The notes under the pieces are model-generated. The model worked only from the letters and a program-made list of their open reading frames with translations, ran no database searches and was not told the origin of the DNA. From an uncultured Bacteroidales bacterium (GTDB taxonomy: Bacteria; Bacteroidota; Bacteroidia; Bacteroidales; Muribaculaceae): 49,125 nt of DNA. This document shows positions 8,498-16,328 of the stretch, one piece after another. The position numbers and the translations under genes were made by a program. Every line of letters starts with the position of its first letter. The stretch's first letter is position 1. The stretch spans positions 1 to 49,125 of the forward strand of contig CACYRK010000024.1 of NCBI GenBank assembly GCA_902776835.1. The letters are read 5' to 3'.

Positions 8498-10129
8498 ATG
8501 AAAGCAATTAGCAAATATATCGGGATGGCGCTTGCCCTCGCTTGCTTAGCAATCGCTCCCGCCAACGCACAACTTTTGGAAAAAGTGGGTAAGACCCAGA
8601 GCAACAAACCTGCCACCACTCAGGCAGCAAAGAAAAACAACGCTAACAATGCCAGCACAACCAGCACCACTACCAGCATCACCGATCTGGAGCAGAAGGC
8701 TCGCAATGGCAACGTTGAGGCCATGAAGCAACTGGCACAGTACTACTTCAACGGCACCGGCGGCGTGAGCCGCGACCGCGAAAAAGCCCTGAAATATTGG
8801 ACTATGGCCGCCAAAGAAGGCGACATGAACGCCGTGGCACAGATGGGACGCTGCTACCACTACGGCTGGGGCACCAAAGCCGACACCGTGCGCGCACACA
8901 ACCTCTACATCAAGGCTATTAAAGGCGGCTGCAACGAGTTGCTGCCCACGCTCAAGAAAGAGGCCGAGAACAACAACATGTTAAGCGCCAAGGTTGTGGC
9001 CGAATGCTACAAGGACGGCATTGGCGGCGTGTCGCGCAACACTGCCGAGGCAGCAAAATATTACACCATCGCCGCACGCCAGGACGACGTCGAGTCGATG
9101 CGCTATGTGGCCAACTATGCCTTGCAGCACAAGGACAACCCCGAGGCCATGATGTGGTACAAGCGCCTTGCCGACATGAACGACAGGGCTGCCGCCTACC
9201 AGTATGCCAAACTGCTCTACCCCAACGATCCGACGGTTGCTGTGGGCTACCTGCGCAAGTCGGCCGAGATGGGCTACGACAAGGCACAAATCGACTATGC
9301 CGAGATGCTTCTCAAGGGCACTGACTACGTTACCGCCGACGCTTCCACCGCCGCACGCATGCTTCAGCAGGCTTCGTCGACTGGCAACTCCAAGGCTATG
9401 GATATGCTGTGGAAATGCTACATGAACGGCGACGGCGTGCCTGTGGACTACGACATCGCAGCACGCTGGCTGGCCAAGAGCGTGGCCGTGAACAAGACGC
9501 TGAACAACAGTTTTGGCACCAATATCCCCGATAACACCCTCAACGCTATGAAGCCCGAGTTCAAGGCTTACTTGAACGGCCTGAAGGCTTACTATATCGA
9601 CAAGAACATCAGCGAGGCCGAGAAGCAGTTCAAGGTCGTTGAGAAAGCAAAGGTTGCCGACGGCACGGCGATGCTCGCCCTGTGCCAGGCCAGCAACAAC
9701 AACCCCAAGGCCAACGCCAAGAAGGCCGTGAAGACCCTCGAGAAGGCCATCAAGGCTGGCAGCACCTCGGCAAACTACTACCTGGGACGCCTGTACAGCG
9801 CTGGCAAGGGTGTGGACGCCGACGAGAAACGCGCGCTCGAACTTTACAAGAAAGCAGCCGATGCCGGCAATGGTCTGGCACAGTGCGAGGTTGGTGAGGC
9901 TTACTATGCCGGCAAAGGCGTGGTGGTCGACTACACCCAGGCTTTCAGTTACTATAAGAAAGCCAAAGACCAGTATCAACTCACTGTCGAAGCAGCCAAG
10001 CACATGAAGCGCTGCTACGAGATGGGAACGTTCTCAACCATGAGCAAGGAAGAACTCGACAAATGCATCAAGGAACTCGAGGCCATGAAGGGCAACGACA
10101 CCCTGTCGCAACTGCTCCGCATGCTCTAA
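8498..10129 (+). CDS. Secreted Sel1-repeat (TPR-like) protein
   Basis: This 543-residue protein has a signal peptide (hydrophobic 8-22, cleavage near ANA-Q25), a short low-complexity Asn/Thr linker and then many Sel1-like repeats. Clear units are AMKQLAQYYFNGTGGVSRD, AVAQMGRCYHYGWGT, SAKVVAECYKDGIGG, AMDMLWKCYMNGDGVPVDY, ANYYLGRLYSAGKGVDADE and AQCEVGEAYYAGKGVVVDY. Sel1 repeats form alpha-solenoids for protein-protein contacts and are common in signalling scaffolds. The protein should be periplasmic or surface exposed. Lying just after the acidic paralogues with only 57 bp between, it may be their partner; that is inference. It is followed by a good terminator. Confidence 0.88.
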   Translation: MKAISKYIGMALALACLAIAPANAQLLEKVGKTQSNKPATTQAAKKNNANNASTTSTTTSITDLEQKARNGNVEAMKQLAQYYFNGTGGVSRDREKALKYWTMAAKEGDMNAVAQMGRCYHYGWGTKADTVRAHNLYIKAIKGGCNELLPTLKKEAENNNMLSAKVVAECYKDGIGGVSRNTAEAAKYYTIAARQDDVESMRYVANYALQHKDNPEAMMWYKRLADMNDRAAAYQYAKLLYPNDPTVAVGYLRKSAEMGYDKAQIDYAEMLLKGTDYVTADASTAARMLQQASSTGNSKAMDMLWKCYMNGDGVPVDYDIAARWLAKSVAVNKTLNNSFGTNIPDNTLNAMKPEFKAYLNGLKAYYIDKNISEAEKQFKVVEKAKVADGTAMLALCQASNNNPKANAKKAVKTLEKAIKAGSTSANYYLGRLYSAGKGVDADEKRALELYKKAADAGNGLAQCEVGEAYYAGKGVVVDYTQAFSYYKKAKDQYQLTVEAAKHMKRCYEMGTFSTMSKEELDKCIKELEAMKGNDTLSQLLRML

Positions 10130-10152
10130 TGCTAAAACGATAAAAGAATATA

Positions 10153-10192
10153 CCACCTGCCGCCCCCCCGGACGGCAGGTGGCTTTCTTTTA
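10153..10192 (+). terminator. Terminator after the Sel1 gene
   Basis: A 10-bp perfect stem CCACCTGCCG/CGGCAGGTGG surrounds a C-rich loop and is followed by CTTTCTTTTA. Confidence 0.85.
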
Positions 10193-10239
10193 TTGGTGTC
10201 CGGAAAAACCATTAAAGGGTGTGTGATAATACAATGCGG

Positions 10240-10530
10240 TAAGATCAAAACTCCTCCCCTAAGTTAGGGGAGGTGGCCCAACGGGCCGGAGGAGTGTGTG
10301 ATAACAACGTGGTTGTCAGCCATATGTCGTATACACACGCCCCCACTCCTACGCCCACCCTAAGAGGGGAATTTCCACCCCTGCAGAGTTGAAAGCCGTC
10401 GCCTGGCGCACGACGCGCCATGGCGCGTCCCTACAAGGTTGATGCTGGATGAAAAGGGGACGGTCCTTTTTTCATCATTTTCATCACGCACGACGCGCCG
10501 TGGCGCGTCCCTACAGGCGGCTATCGATGC
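10240..10530. repeat. Cluster of intergenic palindromes
   Basis: A gene-free stretch holds several REP-like inverted repeats. CCTCCCCTAA/TTAGGGGAGG followed by GGCCC/GGGCC lies near 10253-10290. Two copies of a palindrome of the form GACGCGCC-(A/G)T-GGCGCGTC followed by CCCTACA lie near 10414-10437 and 10493-10516. The two latter copies share the flank CGCACGACGCGCC on one side and CGTCCCTACA on the other. No coding frame or tRNA is apparent. Such elements are typical dispersed non-coding repeats of gut Bacteroidales (general knowledge). Confidence 0.7.
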
Positions 10531-10534
10531 GCGT

Positions 10535-10608
10535 CAAAACAAAACTGTTATGGTATAATTAGGAATAAAAAATAACATAACTCCGTTCTAATGACCGATT
10601 TGGGTTTA
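10535..10608 (+). repeat. Half copy of the 43.3-kb MITE-like element
   Basis: These 74 bp match the right end of the element at 43412-43485 with only two substitutions, including the full terminal inverted repeat that ends GGGTTTA. The left half is absent here, so this is a solo or truncated copy. Confidence 0.85.
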
Positions 10609-10703
10609 TACCCCACCCATCCACTTACACCTTGGGAGCGAATTGGGGGGGTAAAATGGGGCCAAAACGGGGGTTGAGGTGTTGAGGATTGGGAGATTTT
10701 TTG

Positions 10704-10711
10704 TAATTTTG
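10704..10711 (+). promoter_or_regulatory. -7 box of the SDR gene
   Basis: TAATTTTG lies 25 bp before the ATG at 10737. The -33 element is weak. Confidence 0.5.
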
Positions 10712-10736
10712 GGTGTTTGTTTTAACTATTGTGACT

Positions 10737-11504
10737 ATGGAGAAAGATAAGGGCCGTAAGGCGGTGGTTATGGGCGCGACGTCGGGCATTGGTGCCGAGG
10801 TGGTGAAAGTGCTTACCGAGCGTGGTTGGCTGGTGGGCATCGCTGGCCGTCGCACCGAAGTTTTGCAGCAGGCCATGGCCGACAATGCCGGCATTGTGGC
10901 CATGCGCCGCATCGACGTGACCGACGACAATGCAGCCAGCGAACTCGACGCGCTGATTCAGGAGATGGGCGGCATCGACCTGTACTTTCACTGTTCGGGC
11001 ATCGGCTATCAGAACCCGGCGCTCGACATGAAGAAAGAACTAGCGACAGTCGAGACCAACGTGGTGGGCTTTAACCGCCTTGTGGGTACGGCCTTTCACT
11101 ACTTTGCCGGCCGCGAGGCGCCGGGCCACATCGCGGTAATCAGCAGCATCGCCCGCACCAAGGGTCTGGGTGCCGCACCGGCCTACAGCGCGAGCAAGCG
11201 CTACGTGAGCCACTACATGGAGTGCCTGCAGCAACTGTGCACGATTCGACACATCCACAACGTGCGGCTCACCGACATTCGCCCCGGCTTTGTGGCCACT
11301 CCGCTCATTGCCGACGGCAATGGCTACCCCATGCAACTCCAGGCCCTGGCAGTGGCGCGCAAGATAGTGCGCGGCATCGAACGCGGTCGCTCGGTGGTCA
11401 CCATCGACTGGCGCTACCGCATCCTCGTGGCTCTGTGGCAACTGATCCCCCGCTGCCTCTGGGTACGCCTACCAATCGCCTCCCCAAAGAAAACCACTAA
11501 TTAA
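10737..11504 (+). CDS. Short-chain dehydrogenase/reductase (SDR) family oxidoreductase
   Basis: This cytoplasmic NAD(P)-dependent oxidoreductase of the classical SDR fold has about 255 residues. The cofactor motif GATSGIG is near residues 13-19, the catalytic serine is in VISSIARTKG, and the catalytic YSASK is near 152-156. I chose the ATG at 10737 rather than the upstream GTG at 10713, because the upstream one overlaps the predicted transcription start and adds no family-like sequence. A Bacteroidetes -7 box is 25 bp upstream. The substrate cannot be assigned. It stands alone, with no functionally linked neighbour. Confidence 0.88.
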   Translation: MEKDKGRKAVVMGATSGIGAEVVKVLTERGWLVGIAGRRTEVLQQAMADNAGIVAMRRIDVTDDNAASELDALIQEMGGIDLYFHCSGIGYQNPALDMKKELATVETNVVGFNRLVGTAFHYFAGREAPGHIAVISSIARTKGLGAAPAYSASKRYVSHYMECLQQLCTIRHIHNVRLTDIRPGFVATPLIADGNGYPMQLQALAVARKIVRGIERGRSVVTIDWRYRILVALWQLIPRCLWVRLPIASPKKTTN

Positions 11505-11701
11505 TCAGTAGAAAACTACGGATTATTCTGATTATCTGATTTTTAAACCACAAATTAAACAAATTGAACAAAAAACCGAGCCAATCTCGGCTCGAGTAGA
11601 GACTAATCGATGAATTCATGGGTAATTCATGGCAATTAATGTTAACCTTGCTGCATGGCTGCGCCGAAGTTACGCGGCGGCTCGGAAATGCTCAAATAAA
11701 A
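11505..11701. other. Intergenic leader with small repeats
   Basis: AT-rich spacer between the SDR gene and the purF promoter. It contains a short inverted repeat CCGAG/CTCGG (11576-11590) and a 9-bp direct repeat AATTCATGG (11613-11621 and 11624-11632). I see no riboswitch or gene. Confidence 0.4.
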
Positions 11702-11733
11702 TTTGGCATTTCACTCGCCTTGCAGTAACTTTG
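11702..11733 (+). promoter_or_regulatory. purF promoter
   Basis: TTTG 11702-11705, 20-bp spacer, TAACTTTG 11726-11733, about 32 bp before the ATG. Confidence 0.75.
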
Positions 11734-11764
11734 CAAAAAATTTGATCGGAAAGGGAAAAATATA

Positions 11765-13627
11765 ATGGAACAACTCAAACACGAGTGTGGTATAGCGATG
11801 ATCAGGCTTCGCAAGCCGCTAAGTTATTTCAAAGAAAAGTATGGTAGTTATCTGTATGGGCTGAACAAGATGTATCTGCTCATGGAAAAGCAGCACAACC
11901 GTGGCCAAGAGGGCGCGGGCGTGGGCTGCGTTAACATGAACGCTGTGCCCGGCGAGGAGTATGTGTATCGCGAGCGTGCCTTAGGCTCTGCCGCCATCGA
12001 CACGATTTTCGCCACCATTCGCACCCAGATTCACGACTCGCTGGTCAAGGGCGAGGCCCACACGCCGTTTGTTGGCGAACTGTATATGGGCCACCTGCGC
12101 TACAGCACCACGGGCAAAGCCGGGATGAGTTTTGTGCATCCTTTCTTGCGCCGCAACAACTGGAAGTCGCGCAACCTGATGCTGTGCGGCAACTTCAACA
12201 TGACCAACGTCGACGAGATTTTTGACGACATCGTGAGCCGCGGCCAGCACCCCCGCGTGATGAGCGACACGATGATTCTGCTGGAGCAACTCGGCGAGTC
12301 GCTCGACAATGAGAACCAGCGCCTCCACCGCCAGTTCCGTGCCGAGGGCCTGACCGGCGAGCCACTCACGCAACACATGGAGGACAACCTCGACTTCTAC
12401 AATATCCTGCACCGCCCGGCCACGACGTGGGACGGCGGCTACGTGCTGTGCGGCATCACGGGCAGCGGCGACATGTTTGTCATGCGCGACCCCCACGGCA
12501 TCCGCCCGGCATTTTACTATTGCGACGACGACGTGTTTGTCGCAGCCAGCGAGCGCCCGGTGATTCAAACCGCGATGAACGTGAGCATCGACCAGGTTCA
12601 CGAGTTGGAATACGGCACCGCAATTATTGTCCGCAAAGACGCGTCGGTGAGCAAGATTCAGATTCTTCCGGCGCTCGACAACCGCGAGTGCTCGTTTGAG
12701 CGCATCTATTTCTCGCGCGGCAGCGACCGCGACATCTACGAGGAGCGCAAGGCCCTGGGCCGCGCGTTGGCGCCGCAAATCATCGAAGCCGTCGACGGCG
12801 ACCTCGACAACACCATCTTCTCGTTTATTCCCAACACCGCCGAGGTGGCTTATCTGGGCATGTGCGACGGCATCGACCGCTACTACCAGACCCACAAGAT
12901 TGACAAAATCAAGCGCCTCGACCCGGCGTCGCCCGACTACGACAGCCGGCTCGAGGAGATTTTGGGTCGCCACATCCGCACCGAGAAAATCGCCATCAAG
13001 GATATCAAGTTGCGCACCTTCATCACCGAGGGCAACCAGCGCAACGACCTGGCGGCACACGTCTACGATGTGACCTACGGCCAAGTGCGTGAGGGCGTCG
13101 ACAACCTGGTGGTGATCGACGACAGCATTGTTCGCGGCACAACGCTCAAACAGAGCATCCTGCGCATCCTCGACCGCCTGCAGCCCCGACGCATCATCAT
13201 CGTGTCGTCGTCGCCGCAAGTGCGCTACCCCGACTATTACGGAATCGACATGCGGCGCATGTCGGAGTTCTGTGCTTTCCGCGCCGCCATTCAGTTGCTG
13301 CACAAAACCAAGCGCCAGGACCTCATCGACGACGTGTACGCGGCCTGCGTGGCACAAGCCGACCTGCCTAAGGAGCAGATTGTCAACCACGTGAAGCGTA
13401 TCTACGAGCCGTTTACCGACCAGGACATCTCGCGCGAGATTGTGCAGATGATTACCGACAAAGACATCAATGCCGAGGTGAAAATCATCTTCCAGTCGAT
13501 TGAAGGCCTGCACAAGTCTTGTCCCAAGACACCCGGCGACTGGTACTTCTCGGGCGACTACCCCACCCCCGGCGGCAACCGCATGGTCAACCTGGCGTTT
13601 ATCGACTGGTACCGCGACAACCATTAA
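11765..13627 (+). CDS. purF: Amidophosphoribosyltransferase (long Bacteroidetes-type PurF)
   Basis: This enzyme transfers glutamine amide nitrogen to PRPP, the first committed step of purine synthesis. The N-terminal class II glutamine amidotransferase domain starts HECGIAMI, making Cys8 the nucleophile once the short propeptide is removed. A QHNRGQEGAG motif follows. The C-terminal phosphoribosyltransferase domain has the PRPP loop VVIDDSIVRGTTL near residues 448-460. At 620 residues it is about 120 longer than the enterobacterial enzyme, with the extra length in inserts and the C-terminal tail. This long form is known from Bacteroidetes. A thioesterase and dprA follow closely on the same strand. 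Confidence 0.88.
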   Translation: MEQLKHECGIAMIRLRKPLSYFKEKYGSYLYGLNKMYLLMEKQHNRGQEGAGVGCVNMNAVPGEEYVYRERALGSAAIDTIFATIRTQIHDSLVKGEAHTPFVGELYMGHLRYSTTGKAGMSFVHPFLRRNNWKSRNLMLCGNFNMTNVDEIFDDIVSRGQHPRVMSDTMILLEQLGESLDNENQRLHRQFRAEGLTGEPLTQHMEDNLDFYNILHRPATTWDGGYVLCGITGSGDMFVMRDPHGIRPAFYYCDDDVFVAASERPVIQTAMNVSIDQVHELEYGTAIIVRKDASVSKIQILPALDNRECSFERIYFSRGSDRDIYEERKALGRALAPQIIEAVDGDLDNTIFSFIPNTAEVAYLGMCDGIDRYYQTHKIDKIKRLDPASPDYDSRLEEILGRHIRTEKIAIKDIKLRTFITEGNQRNDLAAHVYDVTYGQVREGVDNLVVIDDSIVRGTTLKQSILRILDRLQPRRIIIVSSSPQVRYPDYYGIDMRRMSEFCAFRAAIQLLHKTKRQDLIDDVYAACVAQADLPKEQIVNHVKRIYEPFTDQDISREIVQMITDKDINAEVKIIFQSIEGLHKSCPKTPGDWYFSGDYPTPGGNRMVNLAFIDWYRDNH

Positions 13628-13642
13628 TCGACGACCAAGGTT

Positions 13643-14059
13643 ATGGACGACAACTACCAATTCTCTCTCGAGATTGCCGTGCGCGACTACGAACTCGACA
13701 GCGAGGGCATCGTGAACAATGCGATTTACTTGCACTACCTGGAAATGACGCGCCACGCGTTTTGCGAATCGGTGGGCTACAGTTTTGCCCAGATGCGCGC
13801 CGACGGCCTGGTGCCCGTGGTGAGTCGTCTCGAAGTCGACTACCGCACTCCGCTGCGCAGTGGCGACGTGATGCTGAGCCGGTTGCGCCTGGCCAGCCCG
13901 CGCGGCCCGCGCTTCATCTTCCACCAGGACATCTACAACAAGGCCACGGGCGACGTGGTCATCAAGGCTGTTGTCACCATTGTGGCAATAGAGAATGGGC
14001 GTGTGAGCCGTGGTGAGCGATTCTCACAGGCGCTAACCCGCTGTGCCAGCGATGAATGA
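13643..14059 (+). CDS. Hot-dog fold acyl-CoA thioesterase (YbgC/FadM type)
   Basis: The 138-residue protein is a single hot-dog domain. The N-terminal signature VRDYELDSEGIVNNAIYLHYLEMTRH matches the 4-hydroxybenzoyl-CoA thioesterase/YbgC pattern, with an acidic catalytic position in the ELDSEG turn. It should hydrolyse acyl-CoA or acyl-ACP thioesters in the cytoplasm; the substrate is unknown. It begins 15 bp after purF, and its last eight bases overlap dprA (ATGAATGA), so the three genes probably form one transcript. Confidence 0.85.
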   Translation: MDDNYQFSLEIAVRDYELDSEGIVNNAIYLHYLEMTRHAFCESVGYSFAQMRADGLVPVVSRLEVDYRTPLRSGDVMLSRLRLASPRGPRFIFHQDIYNKATGDVVIKAVVTIVAIENGRVSRGERFSQALTRCASDE

Positions 14060-15158
14060 CGAACTGAAATATCGCATTGCCTTTGCTTCGATACGCGGCA
14101 TGGGCGTGGACCTGGCTCGCAAAATCCTCGAGGTGATTCCGAGCGAGAAGGAGTTTTTCATGCTCAGCGAGCGCGAACTCAAGAGCGTGACGCAAAGCCG
14201 CAGCCGCGTGACCGAGCGCGCCTATCGTCAGGCGTGCCTCGAGCGCGCTGAGCACGAACTCGAGTTTGTGGCGAAAAGCGGCATCAAGGTCACCTATTTC
14301 ACCGACGACGATTACCCTTATCGCCTGCTCGAGGCCAGCGACGCGCCACTGCTGCTCTACAGCCTGGGCGACGGCGTGCTAAACGCACAGCACGTGGTGA
14401 GCGTGGTGGGCACACGCCATGCCACGGCCTACGGGAGGCGCGTGGTCGACGACCTTATCTCGGATCTTGCCACGAAACTGCCGGGCACCCTGATTGTGAG
14501 CGGCTTGGCCTACGGCATCGACATCGCCGCACATCGCGCCTCGCTGCATCATGGGCTGCCCACAGCGGCCGTGATGGCACGTGGCCTAAACCATATCTAC
14601 CCTGCTGTGCACCGCCAAGACGCGGTGGCTATTGCGCGTAGCCATGGCGTCCTGCTCACCGACTACAGCAGCCAGGACGAACTGCATCGTGGCAACTTCC
14701 TGGCACGCAACCGCATCATCGCCGGCCTGGCCGACTGCACCGTGGTTGTCGAGAGTGCTGCCAAGGGCGGCGCGCTCGTCACGGCATCGATCGCGCAGAG
14801 TTACAACCGCGACGTGCTCACCTTCCCAGGCCGCGTCAACGATGAGTTCTCGTGCGGCTGCAACCGCTTGATTCGCACCAACCAGGCGCAAGCCATCACC
14901 TGCGCCGACGACCTGCTGGAGGCCATGCGCTGGGAGGCCACCGCCGCGCCCGCCAAGCAACTTGAACTGTTTCCCGAACTCAGCGCCGACGAGCAGGCGG
15001 TCATCGACCTGCTGCGCGAACGCGGCGAGATGCACATCAACGACATCGCCACGGCACTCGACCGCCCCATCTACCGGCTCATGGCCACCCTTGTCAGTCT
15101 CGACTGCAATGGCATGGTTCTCACCCTTCCCGGCTGCCGATATAGCGCTGCCCGCTGA
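14052..15158 (+). CDS. dprA: DNA-processing protein DprA
   Basis: DprA binds single-stranded DNA and loads RecA during natural transformation, and it is also retained in non-competent bacteria. The 368 residues show an N-terminal helical (SAM/HhH-like) segment. The Rossmann-like DprA core follows with VGTRHATAYGRR, SGLAYGIDIAAHRASL, GLNHIYPAVHR and the GALVTA strand. A C-terminal winged-helix (ISADEQAVIDLL ... HINDIATALDRPIYRLMATLVSLD region) completes it. I start it at ATG 14052; a GTG at 14043 is three codons upstream. The start overlaps the thioesterase stop by 8 bp, indicating translational coupling. Confidence 0.92.
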   Translation: MNDELKYRIAFASIRGMGVDLARKILEVIPSEKEFFMLSERELKSVTQSRSRVTERAYRQACLERAEHELEFVAKSGIKVTYFTDDDYPYRLLEASDAPLLLYSLGDGVLNAQHVVSVVGTRHATAYGRRVVDDLISDLATKLPGTLIVSGLAYGIDIAAHRASLHHGLPTAAVMARGLNHIYPAVHRQDAVAIARSHGVLLTDYSSQDELHRGNFLARNRIIAGLADCTVVVESAAKGGALVTASIAQSYNRDVLTFPGRVNDEFSCGCNRLIRTNQAQAITCADDLLEAMRWEATAAPAKQLELFPELSADEQAVIDLLRERGEMHINDIATALDRPIYRLMATLVSLDCNGMVLTLPGCRYSAAR

Positions 15159-15250
15159 CAAAAGGGCATTTTTTTGGTGAACTTTCCCTAATTTTAGTGA
15201 TTTTTTGTTAAGAGTTTCGAAGTTTGGCTCGATATTTGCCATTTTTGTAG

Positions 15251-15258
15251 TAACTTTG
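15251..15258 (+). promoter_or_regulatory. -7 box of rpoD
   Basis: TAACTTTG 25 bp before the rpoD ATG at 15283; TTTG elements upstream are at non-ideal spacing (12 and 24 bp). Confidence 0.55.
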
Positions 15259-15282
15259 CACGCTTAAACTCTTCATTCCGTA

Positions 15283-16140
15283 ATGAGACAACTGAAGATT
15301 ACAAAATCGATCACCAATCGCGAAAGTGCGTCGCTCGACAAGTATCTGCAAGAAATTGGCCGTAAAGACTTGATTTCGGTCGATGAGGAAGTGGAACTTG
15401 CACAACGCATTCGCATGGGTGACCAGGCGGCTCTCGATAAACTTGTGAGCGCAAACTTGCGATTCGTCGTTTCTGTGGCAAAACAGTATCAGAATCAGGG
15501 ATTGAGTCTTCCCGACTTGATCGATGAGGGAAATCTTGGCTTGATTAAGGCTGCCCAGAAGTTTGACGAAACGCGCGGTTTCAAGTTTATCTCCTACGCA
15601 GTGTGGTGGATTAGGCAATCCATTCTCCAAGCCTTGGCCGAGCAGGCTCGCATTGTGCGACTCCCGCTCAACCAGGTTGGCTCGCTCAACAAGATCAGCA
15701 AGGCGCTGTCTCGGTTTGAGCAAATCCATGAGCGCAGGCCGTCAGCCGAGGAACTCGCCGAGGAACTTGATGTCCCCGTGGAAAAGATCAGCGACACAAT
15801 GAAGGTGTCGGGTCGCCACGTGTCGGTCGACGCACCGTTTGTCGACGGCGAGGACAACAGTCTGCTCGACGTGCTGCCCAACGACGACAGCCCGATGGCC
15901 GACTCGACGCTGAATCAGGAATCGCTGAGCAAGGAAATCAACCGTGCTCTCGACCAACTGAGTCCGCGCGAGCGCGACATCCTGAAGATGTTCTTCGGCA
16001 TCGGATGCCAGGAAATGACGCTCGAGGAAATTGGAGCCAAGTTTGACCTAACGCGCGAACGCGTGCGTCAAATCAAGGAGAAAGCCATCCGCCGCCTGAA
16101 AGGCCAACGGAGCAAGCTACTTAAGGCTTATTTAGGGTAA
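15283..16140 (+). CDS. rpoD: Primary RNA polymerase sigma factor (sigma-70, Bacteroidetes short form)
   Basis: This is the housekeeping sigma factor that recognises the -33/-7 promoters seen throughout the window. The 285-residue protein begins directly with region 1.2 ([16 protein letters not shown]) and lacks region 1.1, as known for Bacteroidetes SigA. Region 2 is unmistakable ([37 protein letters not shown] ... [15 protein letters not shown], about 55-115). Region 3 is around 135-190. Region 4.2 ([27 protein letters not shown]) is near the C-terminus. It has its own promoter and is followed by a terminator-like hairpin. Confidence 0.96.
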   Translation: MRQLKITKSITNRESASLDKYLQEIGRKDLISVDEEVELAQRIRMGDQAALDKLVSANLRFVVSVAKQYQNQGLSLPDLIDEGNLGLIKAAQKFDETRGFKFISYAVWWIRQSILQALAEQARIVRLPLNQVGSLNKISKALSRFEQIHERRPSAEELAEELDVPVEKISDTMKVSGRHVSVDAPFVDGEDNSLLDVLPNDDSPMADSTLNQESLSKEINRALDQLSPRERDILKMFFGIGCQEMTLEEIGAKFDLTRERVRQIKEKAIRRLKGQRSKLLKAYLG

Positions 16141-16161
16141 GAAGCCCCACAAAGGGAATTG

Positions 16162-16195
16162 GGTGTAACGCCACACGGCGCTGCACCTTTTTTTG
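16162..16195 (+). terminator. Terminator after rpoD
   Basis: An imperfect stem GGTGTAACGCC/GGCGCTGCACC is followed directly by seven T. Confidence 0.7.
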
Positions 16196-16247
16196 CACCT
16201 TATCAATTCAGTCGTTTTTCAGGAAAAGTTACAATTATTTGCTTAAA

Positions 16248-16280
16248 ATTTTTTTTCACAATGAAAATTCAGTATCTTTG
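16248..16280 (+). promoter_or_regulatory. Promoter of the HerA-like gene
   Basis: TTTG 16248-16251, 21-bp spacer, TATCTTTG 16273-16280; ATG at 16329. Confidence 0.75.
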
Positions 16281-16328
16281 CGTTTTAAACAAGAATTGTT
16301 ACACTTAGCAACTTAAACGACAATTATT

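Noticed and set aside
11981..13924. 647-codon open frame antisense to purF
   Set aside because: It lies fully opposite a clearly conserved gene, its amino-acid composition (Val/His/Ala/Asp) is typical of the GC-rich complementary frame, and no domain is recognisable.
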